Shown here in pieces: positions 1-10,600 of a stretch of 64,000 bases of DNA. The DNA lies in contig OZ022259.1 of assembly GCA_963978905.1 (NCBI GenBank), positions 17,706,068-17,770,067 on the forward strand, in the 5' to 3' direction. Every line of letters begins with the position of its first letter. Position 1 is the stretch's first letter. Below the pieces are notes generated by a model, which saw only the letters and a list, made by a program, of their open reading frames with translations, did not search any database and was not told where the DNA came from. This DNA comes from Trichostrongylus colubriformis. Taxonomy: Eukaryota > Nematoda > Chromadorea > Rhabditida > Trichostrongylidae. The position numbers were made by a program, and so were the translations under genes.

Positions 1-1525
1 GGGCGGCTCCAGTCGGCTATACGTAGTATACCCCCATCCGGGCGGTTCCTCTTGGCCATATGGCTGACGGTGCCGAGATGGGACCTAAACCACATGGCTG
101 CTCCCAGTCGGGGAGCAGGGGTGGACACCGGCCAACTCATATGCCAGCGCTCCACTACCCGAGAGCCAAGGTGCACCGCACCCCAGACCTCGGGCAGCAT
201 CATGGCGTTGCCCGGTGAAAACCGACTGACAGTCGGTGGCCAGGTCTCAGCGTCAGAGGACGGAGCCAACCGCGAGCGCGAAGCGCTGCCGCAGTTGCAA
301 CCGCACGCGGATGGGCCGGGGAGCGCGATGCCCGCGGCGGCCATTGTCGCGATCCGCGACATTCAGTGCATTTCTGTAGCATGGGCAAAGCTTCACTGGA
401 TGCACATATGGATAGTGGATGCATATATGGATGGATGTAAGTTCGATTCCTTTCTTTCGTCTATTCGGCATCCTCATGGATTGAATGGGTAAGTCCGAAG
501 TGATGGAAGTTTTCGGCGTTTGACCGGGCTGGAAGAGTCAGCAAACTCAGAGCCAATTTTTAGGCCTCTGAAGATGATGAAAGGGTCGAAACGTCAGCCC
601 GTAAATGAAATGTATCCACCTTGCACACGGATATATGGATACTCTTTTAATCCCGTTGACAGACGGAAAAGGTAAGATGCCCACAGTGCGCACTTTTTAC
701 AATTAGTATCCATTTAAAGGCCTCAAAAAGGACAAACAATTGAATGATTATACAAATATATATGGCACCACCTTGTAGAACTGAAAAAGCTTCATCGAAT
801 ACATTAGGTACCTATTTCTATTTCCATTTCTTTCCGAAAAACTGAACAGTGAAGAGATTCAAAAAATGATTAGTACCTAGTTGTGGTGCAGAAAAGCTCT
901 ATCGAATGCATACATACATGGATAATCTTTTTGATCCGAACGGTAGGCAAAAAGGAGGAGATGTCGAAAGTGTCCCTCGGATTTTTTTTTTATTTTTTTA
1001 ATTTATTTTTTGACCCTTTTTTATTTTTTATTATCATTTTATTTTACTTTTTATTCTTATTTTATTTTATTTTTAAGCCTTATAAATCATAAATATAATG
1101 CGGCTTCTGTAGGGCAGAGAAGCTCCAAGGAATACATTATAAGCTTTTTCGCGAAAAGGAGAGAGCGTTGTGAAACATAGAGAATTACAGTCATAAATAT
1201 TTATTACACAACATAATACATAAATTAACGGGTGCGGATTAAGAGCTCTCAGCGATTCCGCTACACTGTGTACATATTCTGGTGTTCGTCGCGTGTTTCC
1301 GAGCATGACCGTGGAACTTGTGGCTTTTCTGGACCTCATTACCGTGACGTTACACATTTTTCGCTTTTATTACATTATCTGAGCTGGAAACCGTATCGGT
1401 ACAATGTCGTGTGGGCGGAAAACTTTCGGCAATCTGTTCGAAATTAGTGTAATTCACAGCAATTCGGTAGCACCTTCCTGATGACATAAGCCACTCCCAT
1501 TCTATCAGCCGTCACTCGTTCTGTC
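1..1525. other. No gene recognised; GC-rich start, then AT-rich spacer
   Basis: Bases 1-380 are GC-rich and unlike the AT-rich DNA that follows, suggesting the end of a mobile element that begins outside the window; the 146-codon open frame here has no recognisable motif. Bases 568-597 carry a hammerhead-like string (see findings). From about 780 to 1145 a short degenerate motif around GAAAAGCTC.ATCGAATACAT recurs three times. Bases 970-1075 are a T-rich run. Nothing here supports a host gene. Confidence 0.4.
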
Positions 1526-2217
1526 TTAAAGACAGCATTAGGGGTAATGTGGTAATAGAGAAATCCCTACAAGAAGTCACTCACATGGTAGTCCTGGGCC
1601 TAAGAAGGCTACCTGCGGTCAAATCCCGGTAAAAAAGCGTCCCTCCGAGCTGTAGAAACGCCGCAAGACGCCGCAACCGTCCTTCTTTCCCGCCTCTTGA
1701 TAAGTCGATCCCGCCTGCGGATGACGTAATTCCCGATTTACTGTAGTGGCGGCGTCCAGGGAGATGCGGCAGGATCGAAGGTTTTGCGGCGCGCTTTCGC
1801 AGTTTTGGCTTGAAACTCACTCAAAAAATAGATGCTATCTATTTCCAAACATTCCCTTGTGTTTACTTGGCAACATGCCAATGGAAATTTCGTTCGGAGT
1901 ATTCGCCTCTTGACGAAAAGGTCGTCGGGAATCAACAGTGGAAAGGGGGTCCTATGTCTCGGGTTTTTGGCCTATTCCATCCGTTGTTTCTTCACTGTCC
2001 TGTTACTACCCCGCAAAACCTTCGATCCTGCCGCATCTCCTTGGACGCTGCCACTACAGTCAATCGGGAATTACGTCATCCGCAGGCGGGATCGACTTAT
2101 CAAGAGGCGGGAAAGAAAGGCGGTTGCGGCGTTTTGCGGCGTTTCTTAGGCATCTTGACTTTCACATTCACTACTTCTTTTACTTTTCGTCCGACTTTCC
2201 TCGGATGCTGCCTTTAA
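1526..2217. mobile_element. piggyBac-like MITE, copy 1 (TTAA-flanked)
   Basis: The element is bounded by TTAA at both ends, followed inward by inverted termini reading AGACAGCATTAGGG on the left and its counterpart AGGCAGCATCCGAGG on the right. Three relatives in this window (11936, 17012, 36607) share the termini and the internal stretch ending GGATCGAAGGTTTTGCGGCG. Target choice TTAA with such termini is typical of piggyBac-type transposons; no transposase is present, so it is a non-autonomous copy. Within it, the segment from about 1680 to 1775 is repeated in inverted orientation around 2020-2135, so the element is partly fold-back. Confidence 0.6.
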
Positions 2218-2361
2218 TTATTTTACAGACAGGGACTCATTTATTCCCGACCGTCAACATCAATGTCGCTTTATACCTTCCTAAACCTCTCTTTCACGAA
2301 TGCACAGACTGAAATGGAGAAGATGTGTGACGATGATGTCCCTATTACCGGACAAACTCCA

Positions 2362-2615
2362 CCGGGGTGGGGTCCACGAGGTTGAATTTCCGCGCGGCCG
2401 CGCGCGATAAGCGGCACGGCGGGTGCGAGTGCCATTGGCAGGGAATGGCAGCCTTCAAGCGAGGCAGTGTGGCATGAGTGGAAAGCGCAGACGTGACGCC
2501 GTCACGCTCGGCCGGGCGACCAAGGGCAATCGATACGGCGAGTCGTACGGGGGCGCCGCGAGTGAAACGCCGCGAAGCGGAAATTCGACCTCGTGGACCC
2601 CACCCACTCCACCGT
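2362..2615. mobile_element. Fold-back MITE (GTCCACGAGGT.GAATTTCCGC termini)
   Basis: The left end reads GGGGTCCACGAGGTTGAATT and the right end is its inverted complement, ending CGACCTCGTGGACCCCACC. The interior is GC-rich, with a NotI-like GCGGCCGC core. A longer relative sits at 57477-58027, a diverged one around 17845-18085, and a fragment sharing the internal CAAGCGAGGCAGTGTGGCAT at 38480-38720. No coding content; open frames across it are by-products of high GC. Confidence 0.55.
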
Positions 2616-3474
2616 TATCCATGCCTCAAGACTGAAGGCCACACCCTTGGAACGAAATGGGGTCTCCAAGGTTTCTTTAGTGGAATGCACACATGCCAGT
2701 GCACGAGAAGTTGTATGTATGGCCGCTTCCATACTTTGCGGCTTTGGAGCCGATTGACGGCGACAATCGACACCGACGGCAAGATTATGTATCCACCGCT
2801 GATCACGGCGACATTCTGTCAACGCGCTCTATTTATCACACTCACCGAACCATGCTACAGTATGATGGTCGTGGCGATAGAACGCGCAAATCTGTGACTA
2901 ATGCACGCCTGAATCTCACCGTAGATTTCGGCGTGCTCTTACCACGAATCATACTGAAATATGGTTCGCTCGAGCGTTGAAAACGGAGCGCGTCGCTAGA
3001 GTGCCGCCGTCATTGGCGGCGGGCGTATGTTTTTGCCGCCGCGGCCGCACGTGCCTCAAAGTATGAAAGCGGCTCAAGGAGGAGCTACTTTCAGTGTCAA
3101 ACTGCCTATCGGTGCCTGGTGCTCCGAAGTGACTCTGGAATGTTTCCTAGCAAAGATGGTTTGCCTTATTACAATGCCTAAAAGCACTTTCAGAAAAGGC
3201 TCAGAGAATCATGACATTCTTCCATCAGCTGGTCGATATAGCTAAGAAATTGAAAACTTTTTCACTGCTGCTGCGTTGATTATCTATTGATGCATATCCT
3301 GCACGAAAATTAGGCTGAAAGGTCTGGATCGATTTTTTCTTGAATATTTGATATTCACCACCCTATTCTCATTTTCGGCATTTTTGATTTCAAGGTTTCG
3401 AGTTTTAGAGCTACGAATGAAGATTAGTTTTTATTACGAAAACGTCCATGCAACTTAAATATCTCTTTTTCCAG
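2616..3474. other. Intergenic, no gene recognised
   Basis: Open frames of 60-139 codons across here lack motifs and run into the flanking MITE. The sequence becomes AT-rich after 3240. Nothing else is supported. Confidence 0.3.
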
Positions 3475-3520
3475 ATGACAATGGGTGACCTCCTGAACAT
3501 TGCTTCCCTTGAAAATTATG
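3475..3520 (+). CDS. Possible small exon of an unrecognised gene
   Basis: A 46-base segment lies between a good nematode acceptor (CTCTTTTTCCAG) and a donor (GTAAAT). Read from its first base it gives M-T-M-G-D-L-L-N-I-A-S-L-E-N-Y plus one base of the next codon. It could be the first coding exon of a + strand gene upstream of the Rab gene, but its phase does not join directly to the exon-like segment at 6897, so at least one other exon would be needed. Function unknown; a chance match is possible. Confidence 0.25.
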
Positions 3521-5176
3521 GTAAATCACTGAAACCATAGTCACACGTGAGCTGAGCTATGTTCTACATATCATGCGGCTTTTGGCTCAGGGAAGCGTCC
3601 AGTTGAGGAAAATTTTCAAAAAATACAACCCCCCCCCCAAAAAAAAAGGGGGCCCCAATACGACCCCCCTCTCTCTGCACAAAAACCATCAATTAAGCAT
3701 TTGTCGATTTTTTAAATGCTCCACACCAATATACAACTAAATGGACACAAAAACCCGAAATATAAGTGATACAGGTGGAATTCCCAATACTATACACTCA
3801 ATATATAATCTATGAATCCTAGATTCGAGATCGCCACGCTCCTACCTCATAATCGAGCAATTTCAGACAATAATTCAGAATACTCTACACATCTAGAGAA
3901 GTTAAGTATCTCATGTCAGGCGACGGCTGCGATGCGGCGATCACGATGGAGCGCGGTATCTTCCCCATACTAAATTCCGACATTTTGGAAATAGTTCAAA
4001 CTTTACCTCGAGCCCATCTTCCGAACAGCTGTAAACTGCTTTCCTAATAACTCCCTCAGACCTATGCATTGCCCGTTTGCTTTTCCCAATGGTTGCTTAG
4101 TTCTCGATATGGGTTTCCAGATGAGGATTTGATGAGGAAATTTCGAAGTGTTTTACGGAAATGGCCATAACTTCCTTCAAATTTAACCATATGGGTTCAT
4201 TTTGGTGAAGCAGGGTCTGCTAGGTTGTCGCTTTCGAATGACTATCTGAACTATGTCATATCTCTGAAATGAAGGAAGACACCTTCAGAAAAGCCAGTTG
4301 AGGAAAGCTTTTTTTTGCCAAATTTGCGAGATATTCCCAAGATTCTTCAGAAAAATTGATTTATTGTTACTGAAATTTTTCGAGTATGCATCCTTCGCTC
4401 TGGAAGGCCTGTGGGGAGGGCAAGAAGCGTCGGTCAACTTCTCTCTGGGATGCGCCATGCATGAGGATTTCATCCACATTCTCAATGAATACAAACGTTT
4501 TTGCGGTTTGTATAGTGGCTGCTAACACGAGATTACGTACTTGCAATCGTAGTAATATATGAAGAAAGTCCATATCAGCTAATTTTCCGTTTTCATCCCA
4601 ATGTTTTTGCAGTGTCCATCCACGGTGGTACCTGTTGATAGATATCGCTTTCCACGGTTAATCGGTGAATTTCGTGAATTTCGGAGGTGTCTCTGTACGT
4701 GGTTTCGGTGTCAGCGGACCAACGAAAGGTCTATTGGCGTTGACCGGTTTCGTTGCAGATCGCGCCATGCATGAGGTTTCCATGGTGATTAAGTTAAACT
4801 AGTTTCAGGTACCAACCTAATTAGTCAGTTTTATCATTTCTTCCCTTACACTTTAGACCCTCTGCGTGAGAACTTCTGTTGATCACTAGTTCCTCAACGA
4901 TTACGACCCCCCCCCTCCTAGCGGACTAAATACGACCCCCCCCCCCGTTGAGGATTCCTCAACGGAGGCTTGACCCTGTTTTGGCTCCTCCCTAGTGTCT
5001 CACTAGTGTCCCGGGAGGTGATAATTTTGGCCTAGTAAGGCCTACAGTCACGTTTGCAGCTCGGTAGGTTGCAAACATTGCACGCACCTTGTAAAGACAT
5101 CAAATGTGAATTCAACGGTTTTTTTAACCACGAACACATTTTTTCATGCCCTTATGTTTATTCTCCCATTCATTGA
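3521..5176. other. Intergenic with C-run repeats
   Basis: No gene recognised. Three copies of a motif TACGAC followed by 6-11 C residues lie at 3658, 4905 and 4931, and GTTGAGGAAA/TCCTCAACG strings occur near 3603, 4300, 4890 and 4955. This suggests degenerate ends of one repeated element covering roughly 3600-4970. Short open frames at 4285-4573 show no motif. Confidence 0.3.
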
Positions 5177-5219
5177 TTGCTGCTGTTTGGTATTTCAATT
5201 AGTTCACATCATCACGTGA

Positions 5220-5561
5220 ATGAAATTCACCCTACGAGACAACAAGAGACATCACCTACAGCGGCAACTCGAGAAGGCGATGTCGCAATTCGACGAGGTG
5301 CGCGGTGCAATGTCGCGCTTTCGAATGCGGGTCTCAGTCTCATCCGATGGTGCAACCGAACTCATTCAATTCACTGGCTCATGTATCACGCGAAAAAATG
5401 GCCACAATGTGGGCAAACGGCGTGGCGTAGACGACGAGCTAGAACGATTGGACAGGAGGGAGAGCGCGCCAAGATACCTTTTTGCATCGCGGCCATCCGC
5501 CCTAGTGTCCGGAGAGCGGATCTCCAGGAAGACATACGAGTGGTTGACATACCTCCGGTAA
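5220..5561 (+). CDS. Open frame of 113 codons, unrecognised, possibly element-derived
   Basis: An ATG-started frame lies just upstream of two Penelope-like remnants. The translation is rich in Arg, Ser and Glu, with no motif that can be named. Its position and the base change to higher GC suggest it may be part of the same retroelement, but this is inference only. A competing frame of 148 codons overlaps it, so coding status is doubtful. Confidence 0.15.
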   Translation: MKFTLRDNKRHHLQRQLEKAMSQFDEVRGAMSRFRMRVSVSSDGATELIQFTGSCITRKNGHNVGKRRGVDDELERLDRRESAPRYLFASRPSALVSGERISRKTYEWLTYLR

Positions 5562-5654
5562 ACCTAAAGCGGCGTTTTGGAACCGTTTCTATGATTGGCT
5601 CTGCCGAACCCCTTCCTGCGTAATTGCCCTCACGGAAGAGAAGGCGACTGCATG

Positions 5655-5990
5655 ATTTCAGAAGTGGTATACTTGATTACTTGCAAACAGTGTGGAGAGT
5701 AATATGTGGGGGAGACAGATCGACCGCTCTGTATAAGAGTTCGAAAGCGCCTCGATGGTTTTAAAAAGTCTAGAATATCCACTCCTTAGGTGAGCACAGG
5801 TCCAACACCATGGCAATGTCGACGTCGATGTTGAGATCACGATTCTAGCACGCGAACAAGAGATCTCAGCATGCAGAACTCACGAAGCATTATGGATCAA
5901 GGCAAAGGGACCTAAGATCAATAGGAAAGACGAACGCGCAGCGACTATCAAAGAGTTGGCGCCGTTGGTGGACACGTGTGGCCTTTGACC
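5655..5990 (+). pseudogene. Penelope-like element remnant 1, GIY-YIG endonuclease domain
   Basis: The translation contains VYLITCKQCGE, a stop codon, then YVGETDRPLCIRVRKRLDG. This is the pattern of the Cys-containing GIY-YIG endonuclease at the C terminus of Penelope-like retroelements. After a frame change it continues with EITILAREQEIS, EALWIKAKGPKIN and KELAPLVDTCGL, then a stop. A stop codon inside the GIY-YIG core and the frame change show it is dead. The reverse-transcriptase part is not visible upstream, so this is a 3' fragment. GIY-YIG membership follows from the spaced pattern, not from a search. Confidence 0.6.
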
Positions 5991-6830
5991 TCGCGCTCGA
6001 ACCCCGCGCGAACGCGGAGGTGGGGGTCCAATGTTGAAATGCTGAAATCAATGACTACGGGGCGACGGGGCGCGGGGTTCAGTATTAAACTTAAATCAAT
6101 GAAAGGAGGGCGATAGGCGGCAATCAGCATGGGTCGATAAACGTTAGTATAGTTTTCAATAATATTATTCCTGGGGGGTTCCCATAAGAAATATGACCTA
6201 ACTTGCGAGCTTCAGAATACATATATAAACACCACTGTAAAAATCCTAGCTCAAGATGCCAAACAACAACTCCACATTTTCAAAAGGTCAGCGGATATCA
6301 CTTTCTTTTGGAATTTGAAGGAGGGTATTCGACGTATTGTATCACTGATATGTTTCGTGTTTCGATTCTAGCACGCGAACAGGAGATCTCGGCACGCAGA
6401 GCTTTTGAAGCGTTGTGGATCAGGGCAAAGGACCCTAAGATCAATGGGAAAGACGAACGCATAGTGAATACTAGAGAGTTGGCACCGTTCGCGGACGTGT
6501 CTGACCTTTGACTTACAACCCCCGCGGGAGCGCCAAGTCGGGGGTCCGATGTTAGAGGCCTGAAATCAATCTATATGGCGATGGGCCCCGGGGTTCGGTA
6601 TTAAACCCAAATCAATGAAAGGAGGGCGACAGGCGGCAATCAACATGGGTCGATAAACGTTGGTATGGTTTTGATAATATTATCCCTGGTGAGTTCCCAT
6701 AATGCGGGCTTTAGAACACATATATAAAGACACCACCGTAAAAATCCTAGCTCAAGATGCCAAACAATAGCTCCACATTTTCAAGAGGTCAGCGGGTTCT
6801 ACTGTCTTCAGGGATTGATTCACCCTTAGT
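5990..6830 (+). repeat. Tandem duplicated Penelope-type 3' region, about 500-520 bp period
   Basis: Matching landmarks recur at this spacing: the ATTCTAGCACGCGAACA string at about 5848 and 6368, ATGGGTCGATAAACGTT at about 6129 and 6645, and AATCCTAGCTCAAGATGCC at about 6242 and 6743. Divergence is a few percent. The 5' copy keeps more of the coding region. Confidence 0.55.
6350..6511 (+). pseudogene. Penelope-like element remnant 2 (C-terminal end only)
   Basis: A second copy of the same C terminus reads SILAREQEISARRAFEALWI, then AKDPKINGKDERIV and RELAPFADVSDL before a stop. It lacks the GIY-YIG core. It lies about 520 bases after the matching point in remnant 1, and both are followed by the same 3' untranslated segment (5998-6200 and 6515-6720), including GATAAACGTT.GTATGGTTTT. 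The pair therefore looks like a partial head-to-tail tandem, which Penelope-like elements often form. Confidence 0.55.
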
Positions 6831-6896
6831 TTTTTCTTTGGAATTCGAAAGAGAGTATTCGACGTATTGTATCACTGATATGTTTCGGTTTCGCAG

Positions 6897-7064
6897 GCTC
6901 TGAAGCCGAATGAATATCATAACAATCACGGAGGCTCAGCACAAGCAGAAGTGGTCTATCTGATAGAGCAAACACTTTTAGGCGATATTGATACAATATG
7001 TAGCTATGGGCTTCAGGCCCTGCAGTTCGCGGTTTTGAAAGCTGTTAAGGCAAGTGAAAAATAA
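6897..7064 (+). CDS. Probable terminal exon of an unrecognised gene
   Basis: After an acceptor (GGTTTCGCAG) there is a 55-codon frame ending in TAA, with an AATAAA overlapping the stop at 7060. It reads ALKPNEYHNNHGGSAQAEVV, then YLIEQTLLGDIDTICSYGLQ, then ALQFAVLKAVKASEK. Balanced composition and amphipathic helix-like spacing look like real protein, but I do not recognise the family. An alternative donor (GTGAAA) just before the stop is possible. It lies 553 bases upstream of the Rab start on the same strand, so it may be the end of the preceding gene or part of an operon-like pair. Confidence 0.35.
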   Translation, partial: ALKPNEYHNNHGGSAQAEVVYLIEQTLLGDIDTICSYGLQALQFAVLKAVKASEK

Positions 7065-7550
7065 AATCTCATGCAGAAATACCGCAAACTTTGAAAGTCA
7101 CCATTTCCTCGGTTATCTCATCGATAATCGTGCTAGTTTCAGTGACATGCCAAATTTCGCACAATTTCTAGCATCGTTCCTCGTGTAAACTTTCTGCATT
7201 TTTTCCTATCAAAGAAATCGATGCATATTGAAGATAAGGGGACTAGTATGACTCCTTCGATTGTTTGAGTGACCCTTCCACCTATTCGCATCGAAAGGAA
7301 AAGTTATTTCGGGATAGGACTTCGCACCTGACTTGCTTATCGTCCGGAAAAAAATTTTGACCCCGCCTAACTGATACCCTTGACCAGCTTCGTCGTCAGA
7401 AGATTTTCGCGAATGTCCATTCTTCATTATCCGGTATTTTTAAACGAGTTCTGGCAACTTTGCCATTCCGTATTCTTTATTGGCTGGATACGGGCTGTTG
7501 CCGTTACTGATATAGGCTTTAATGGCCTTTATGGCGCTTCCAATTATTTG

Positions 7551-7558
7551 TTTTGCAG
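7551..7558 (+). promoter_or_regulatory. Candidate (trans-)splice acceptor before the Rab start
   Basis: TTTTGCAG stands 59 bases before the Rab ATG, with AT-rich sequence upstream and no coding exon close by. In nematodes such a site often receives a spliced leader; an upstream non-coding exon is the alternative. Confidence 0.35.
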
Positions 7559-7617
7559 TCCTTTCCGAACTGACCAGGCCTTCCATCTCAGACTAGGACT
7601 ATTTCGAAGAAGTGGCT

Positions 7618-10600
7618 ATGGGTTCAGAAGATGCGGTACAGGATGTGAAAGTGGTGCTCATCGGCGATGCAGCAGGTGCAACACTGTTCCTTACATAGAT
7701 TCAAATAGCATTTTTCAGTTAAAGCATAGCTACTTTTCACGTTTATACTAATCCGTCAACTTTATGGGTTCCTTACCAAAGACCCTTGAGCAAAACTACT
7801 TGATTTTCAGCTGGAAAATCAGCCATTATGAAAAAGTTTTTTGACGGCGTATTTGACGATGACACTGCCGCCACAATCGGTATCGATTTCCGCCATATCA
7901 CTTATCAGCTGCAGGATGGAACGGTTCGTTTCAATTTTTGAACCTAAGTCTTACTTCGAATAAGAAAGCTCTCTCCCTGTGCTGAACCGTAGCTTTTTGG
8001 TTTCAAATTTTAAATTTTTATGTGCTTGAAGGGATACTTTTTTTAGAGGGATAACTTCCTGTCTTGCACTGAGGCTAACCGTCATTATTATTTAGTTATT
8101 AATTGTTACACTAGCGAATTCGTGCATACAGATTACATATGAACCTGAACAGTAAGTGCCAAAGTGAACAAGGTAATGCTCGCAAAAACCACTAATAAAC
8201 AATAGCGATGAAAAAAACAAGGATAAAGAATAGAAAAAGAGGATTCCACGGACTAATTCCTTAAACAAAGGGATTACCCTGTGGGTGAAAAAATGACGGC
8301 TAAAGTTGAGCTTGGCTCTACCTACATCTAATTTCAACTTGCCGCCTCTTGTTATCAAGGTTCTTAGAGAACAAAGTTCCTCGAGAATTTCCTCGAAAAA
8401 AAAACCCGGCGGGAGCAAAAGCCAAAAGGCGGGGTTATCTGTAGGTGGAGTATATCTGGTACATGTAATGCAATGGATGGTGCTACGGGTATAGCCTGTG
8501 CTCAAGGGCTTTCTAACAGTGCTATCAGAGGCACTGCTAGGGATGAGGATGAAATGAGAACTGGGATGATCTTTTTTCGAAAACAAACATTCCAGTTCAG
8601 AAAGGCTGATGTGTGACGAAATTCGCATTGAAAAAACGCGGCTTGGGGTCTTATGACGACCACATAGCACTGCGTATTCCCCTGACACGCATTCGCCGGG
8701 ATAGTTGCCGCGAATAATTAATATAAATAAGATCTTTTCAATGATCTTATTTACGTCAGCCTCCATCGTGGGTGTTTCCTGATCAGTGGGTGTCCAGTGA
8801 TCAGAAAACACTGGTGATACTCCTTATCAGCCAGAACTCAGAGCAAGCAGAGCGGAAAAATGCCAAAATTCCCCTGAACATTTCGTGACATCCAATGATA
8901 AGCTGCGTGATGAACTCAAGGAAGAAATGCGAAAATATACGGTAAGCGACTAGAGCACTCATTATGAGCCCTCAAGAAACATAGGCTCCTGCCGATGTCA
9001 GATCAGATAAATTTGAAAAGGACTTTTCCTCAAATATCCGCGGGAAAATGCAGAAATTTCGCTAAACGTTTTTTATCTGCTCAAGGGCACATTTCGTGAG
9101 GGTTCGTGAGGAACGTGTCCCACTGGGTTCCTCGTTCAAATTGTTAGTTTTTGTTTCTTCCATTTCTTCTCTACCGGAACGTTCTCTGCTACCTCCGAAT
9201 TTTCGGCATGTGATTTTTGGTAGATAGATAATTTCGCGACAAACTCAGCTGAGCCTTGCTCTGCGTCGGTAAGAGAGACGGATTCTGGAGCGAAAGCGGC
9301 TGTACAGGACTCGCGGCTGAAGGACCCGTGACGAGGACGTCAGAGCCATTCCATTCAAAGACATTCGCGGTAGATCCAACCCTTTGATCATTGTCCATGT
9401 TGCTATCGTATCGCTGCCTCTTGAGTCCGAATCATTTTCCGAATGCGTATCCTCCCTCCCTTGCACCCCTTCACCTCTACACTCGAGAATTCATTCACGA
9501 TTGCTCAGTTATATAGGGGATGAAATTAATAAAATATAACATGGCATTAAATTACTTCAAATTTTGTCGTTAATCAATCTCATCTGCGGAATGCGCCGCG
9601 CATTCTAATTCCATTCAAAATCACATTGGCACGTGAATGCGATTCGGCCTATACAATTACTTGCGGGGGGCTAGCTGATGTGGGAGTCTGAGTCTCTTAG
9701 CCTTCCAGACGAGTCTGGTACCGATTCACCTACCCCGAAGGAATAGAAGGCTTAGTAAGCTATGATATTTTCATTATGATAAACTTACTTATGTACTTAG
9801 AAGCATTCCGAGCTCAATTAAAAGAGCGTAAGGAAAAAAATTACGAATAATTTTGAAATTATTAAACGTGTAAGAGCTGCCGCTAAATGAACGTACCTGA
9901 AACTGTGACCGACAAGCGTTTTGGGGGGCAGGCTGTATTCCTTTTATGACCCGTTCGCCCATTTATCGCTTCGATATTCACCGGATGAACCTGAAATCCT
10001 CGAATATGAGTACAAAATTAGAAATTCTTGGAGATGTCCAGTCGTTCTGTAGAGAATAAACTTTTCGCAGTGTTTTTGAGGATGGGAAGGGATATAAATT
10101 GACATACAAACAAAGACATGTTCAAGCCTGCCGTCATAACAACCAGATGTTCAAATTTTTTCAGTACCCATAAAGCATTTGATAAAATAACGATTTCATG
10201 AGCACTTGATGTACTCGTTTCTATCGGCACTATCTAATAAGATAAGAGTATCATATTTCAGAAAATCCGCCTTCAGGTTTGGGATACAGCCGGTCAAGAA
10301 AGATTCCGACAACTTGCACCATCCTATATACGAGATGCGCACGTGATCTTGATAGTCTTTGATCTCACATGTGAGTTTACGCTACGTATCACATTTAAAG
10401 TATTGTTCTATCCGAAAACCTTATGCAAATTCATATGCGTAAAAATAAAGTGAGGCTCCGAACCTTAATTTCGAAAGACTCAAAAAAGTTTCACAAAAAC
10501 ATTGTATACGAAATTTGGGTATAATGCGAGCTTTCGGCGCCTATCGGTAAAGTCATTAAATACGCTCGCTGACGCTCAATGTATTAGGTTGTAGGGAAAG

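Noticed and set aside
52..492. 146-codon frame at the window start
   Set aside because: High GC opens all frames; no motif, and competing frames are of similar length.
8092..8811. 239-codon open frame antisense in Rab intron 2
   Set aside because: Longest single frame nearby, but it crosses a dispersed repeat, is low in motifs and has no splice signals; likely chance.
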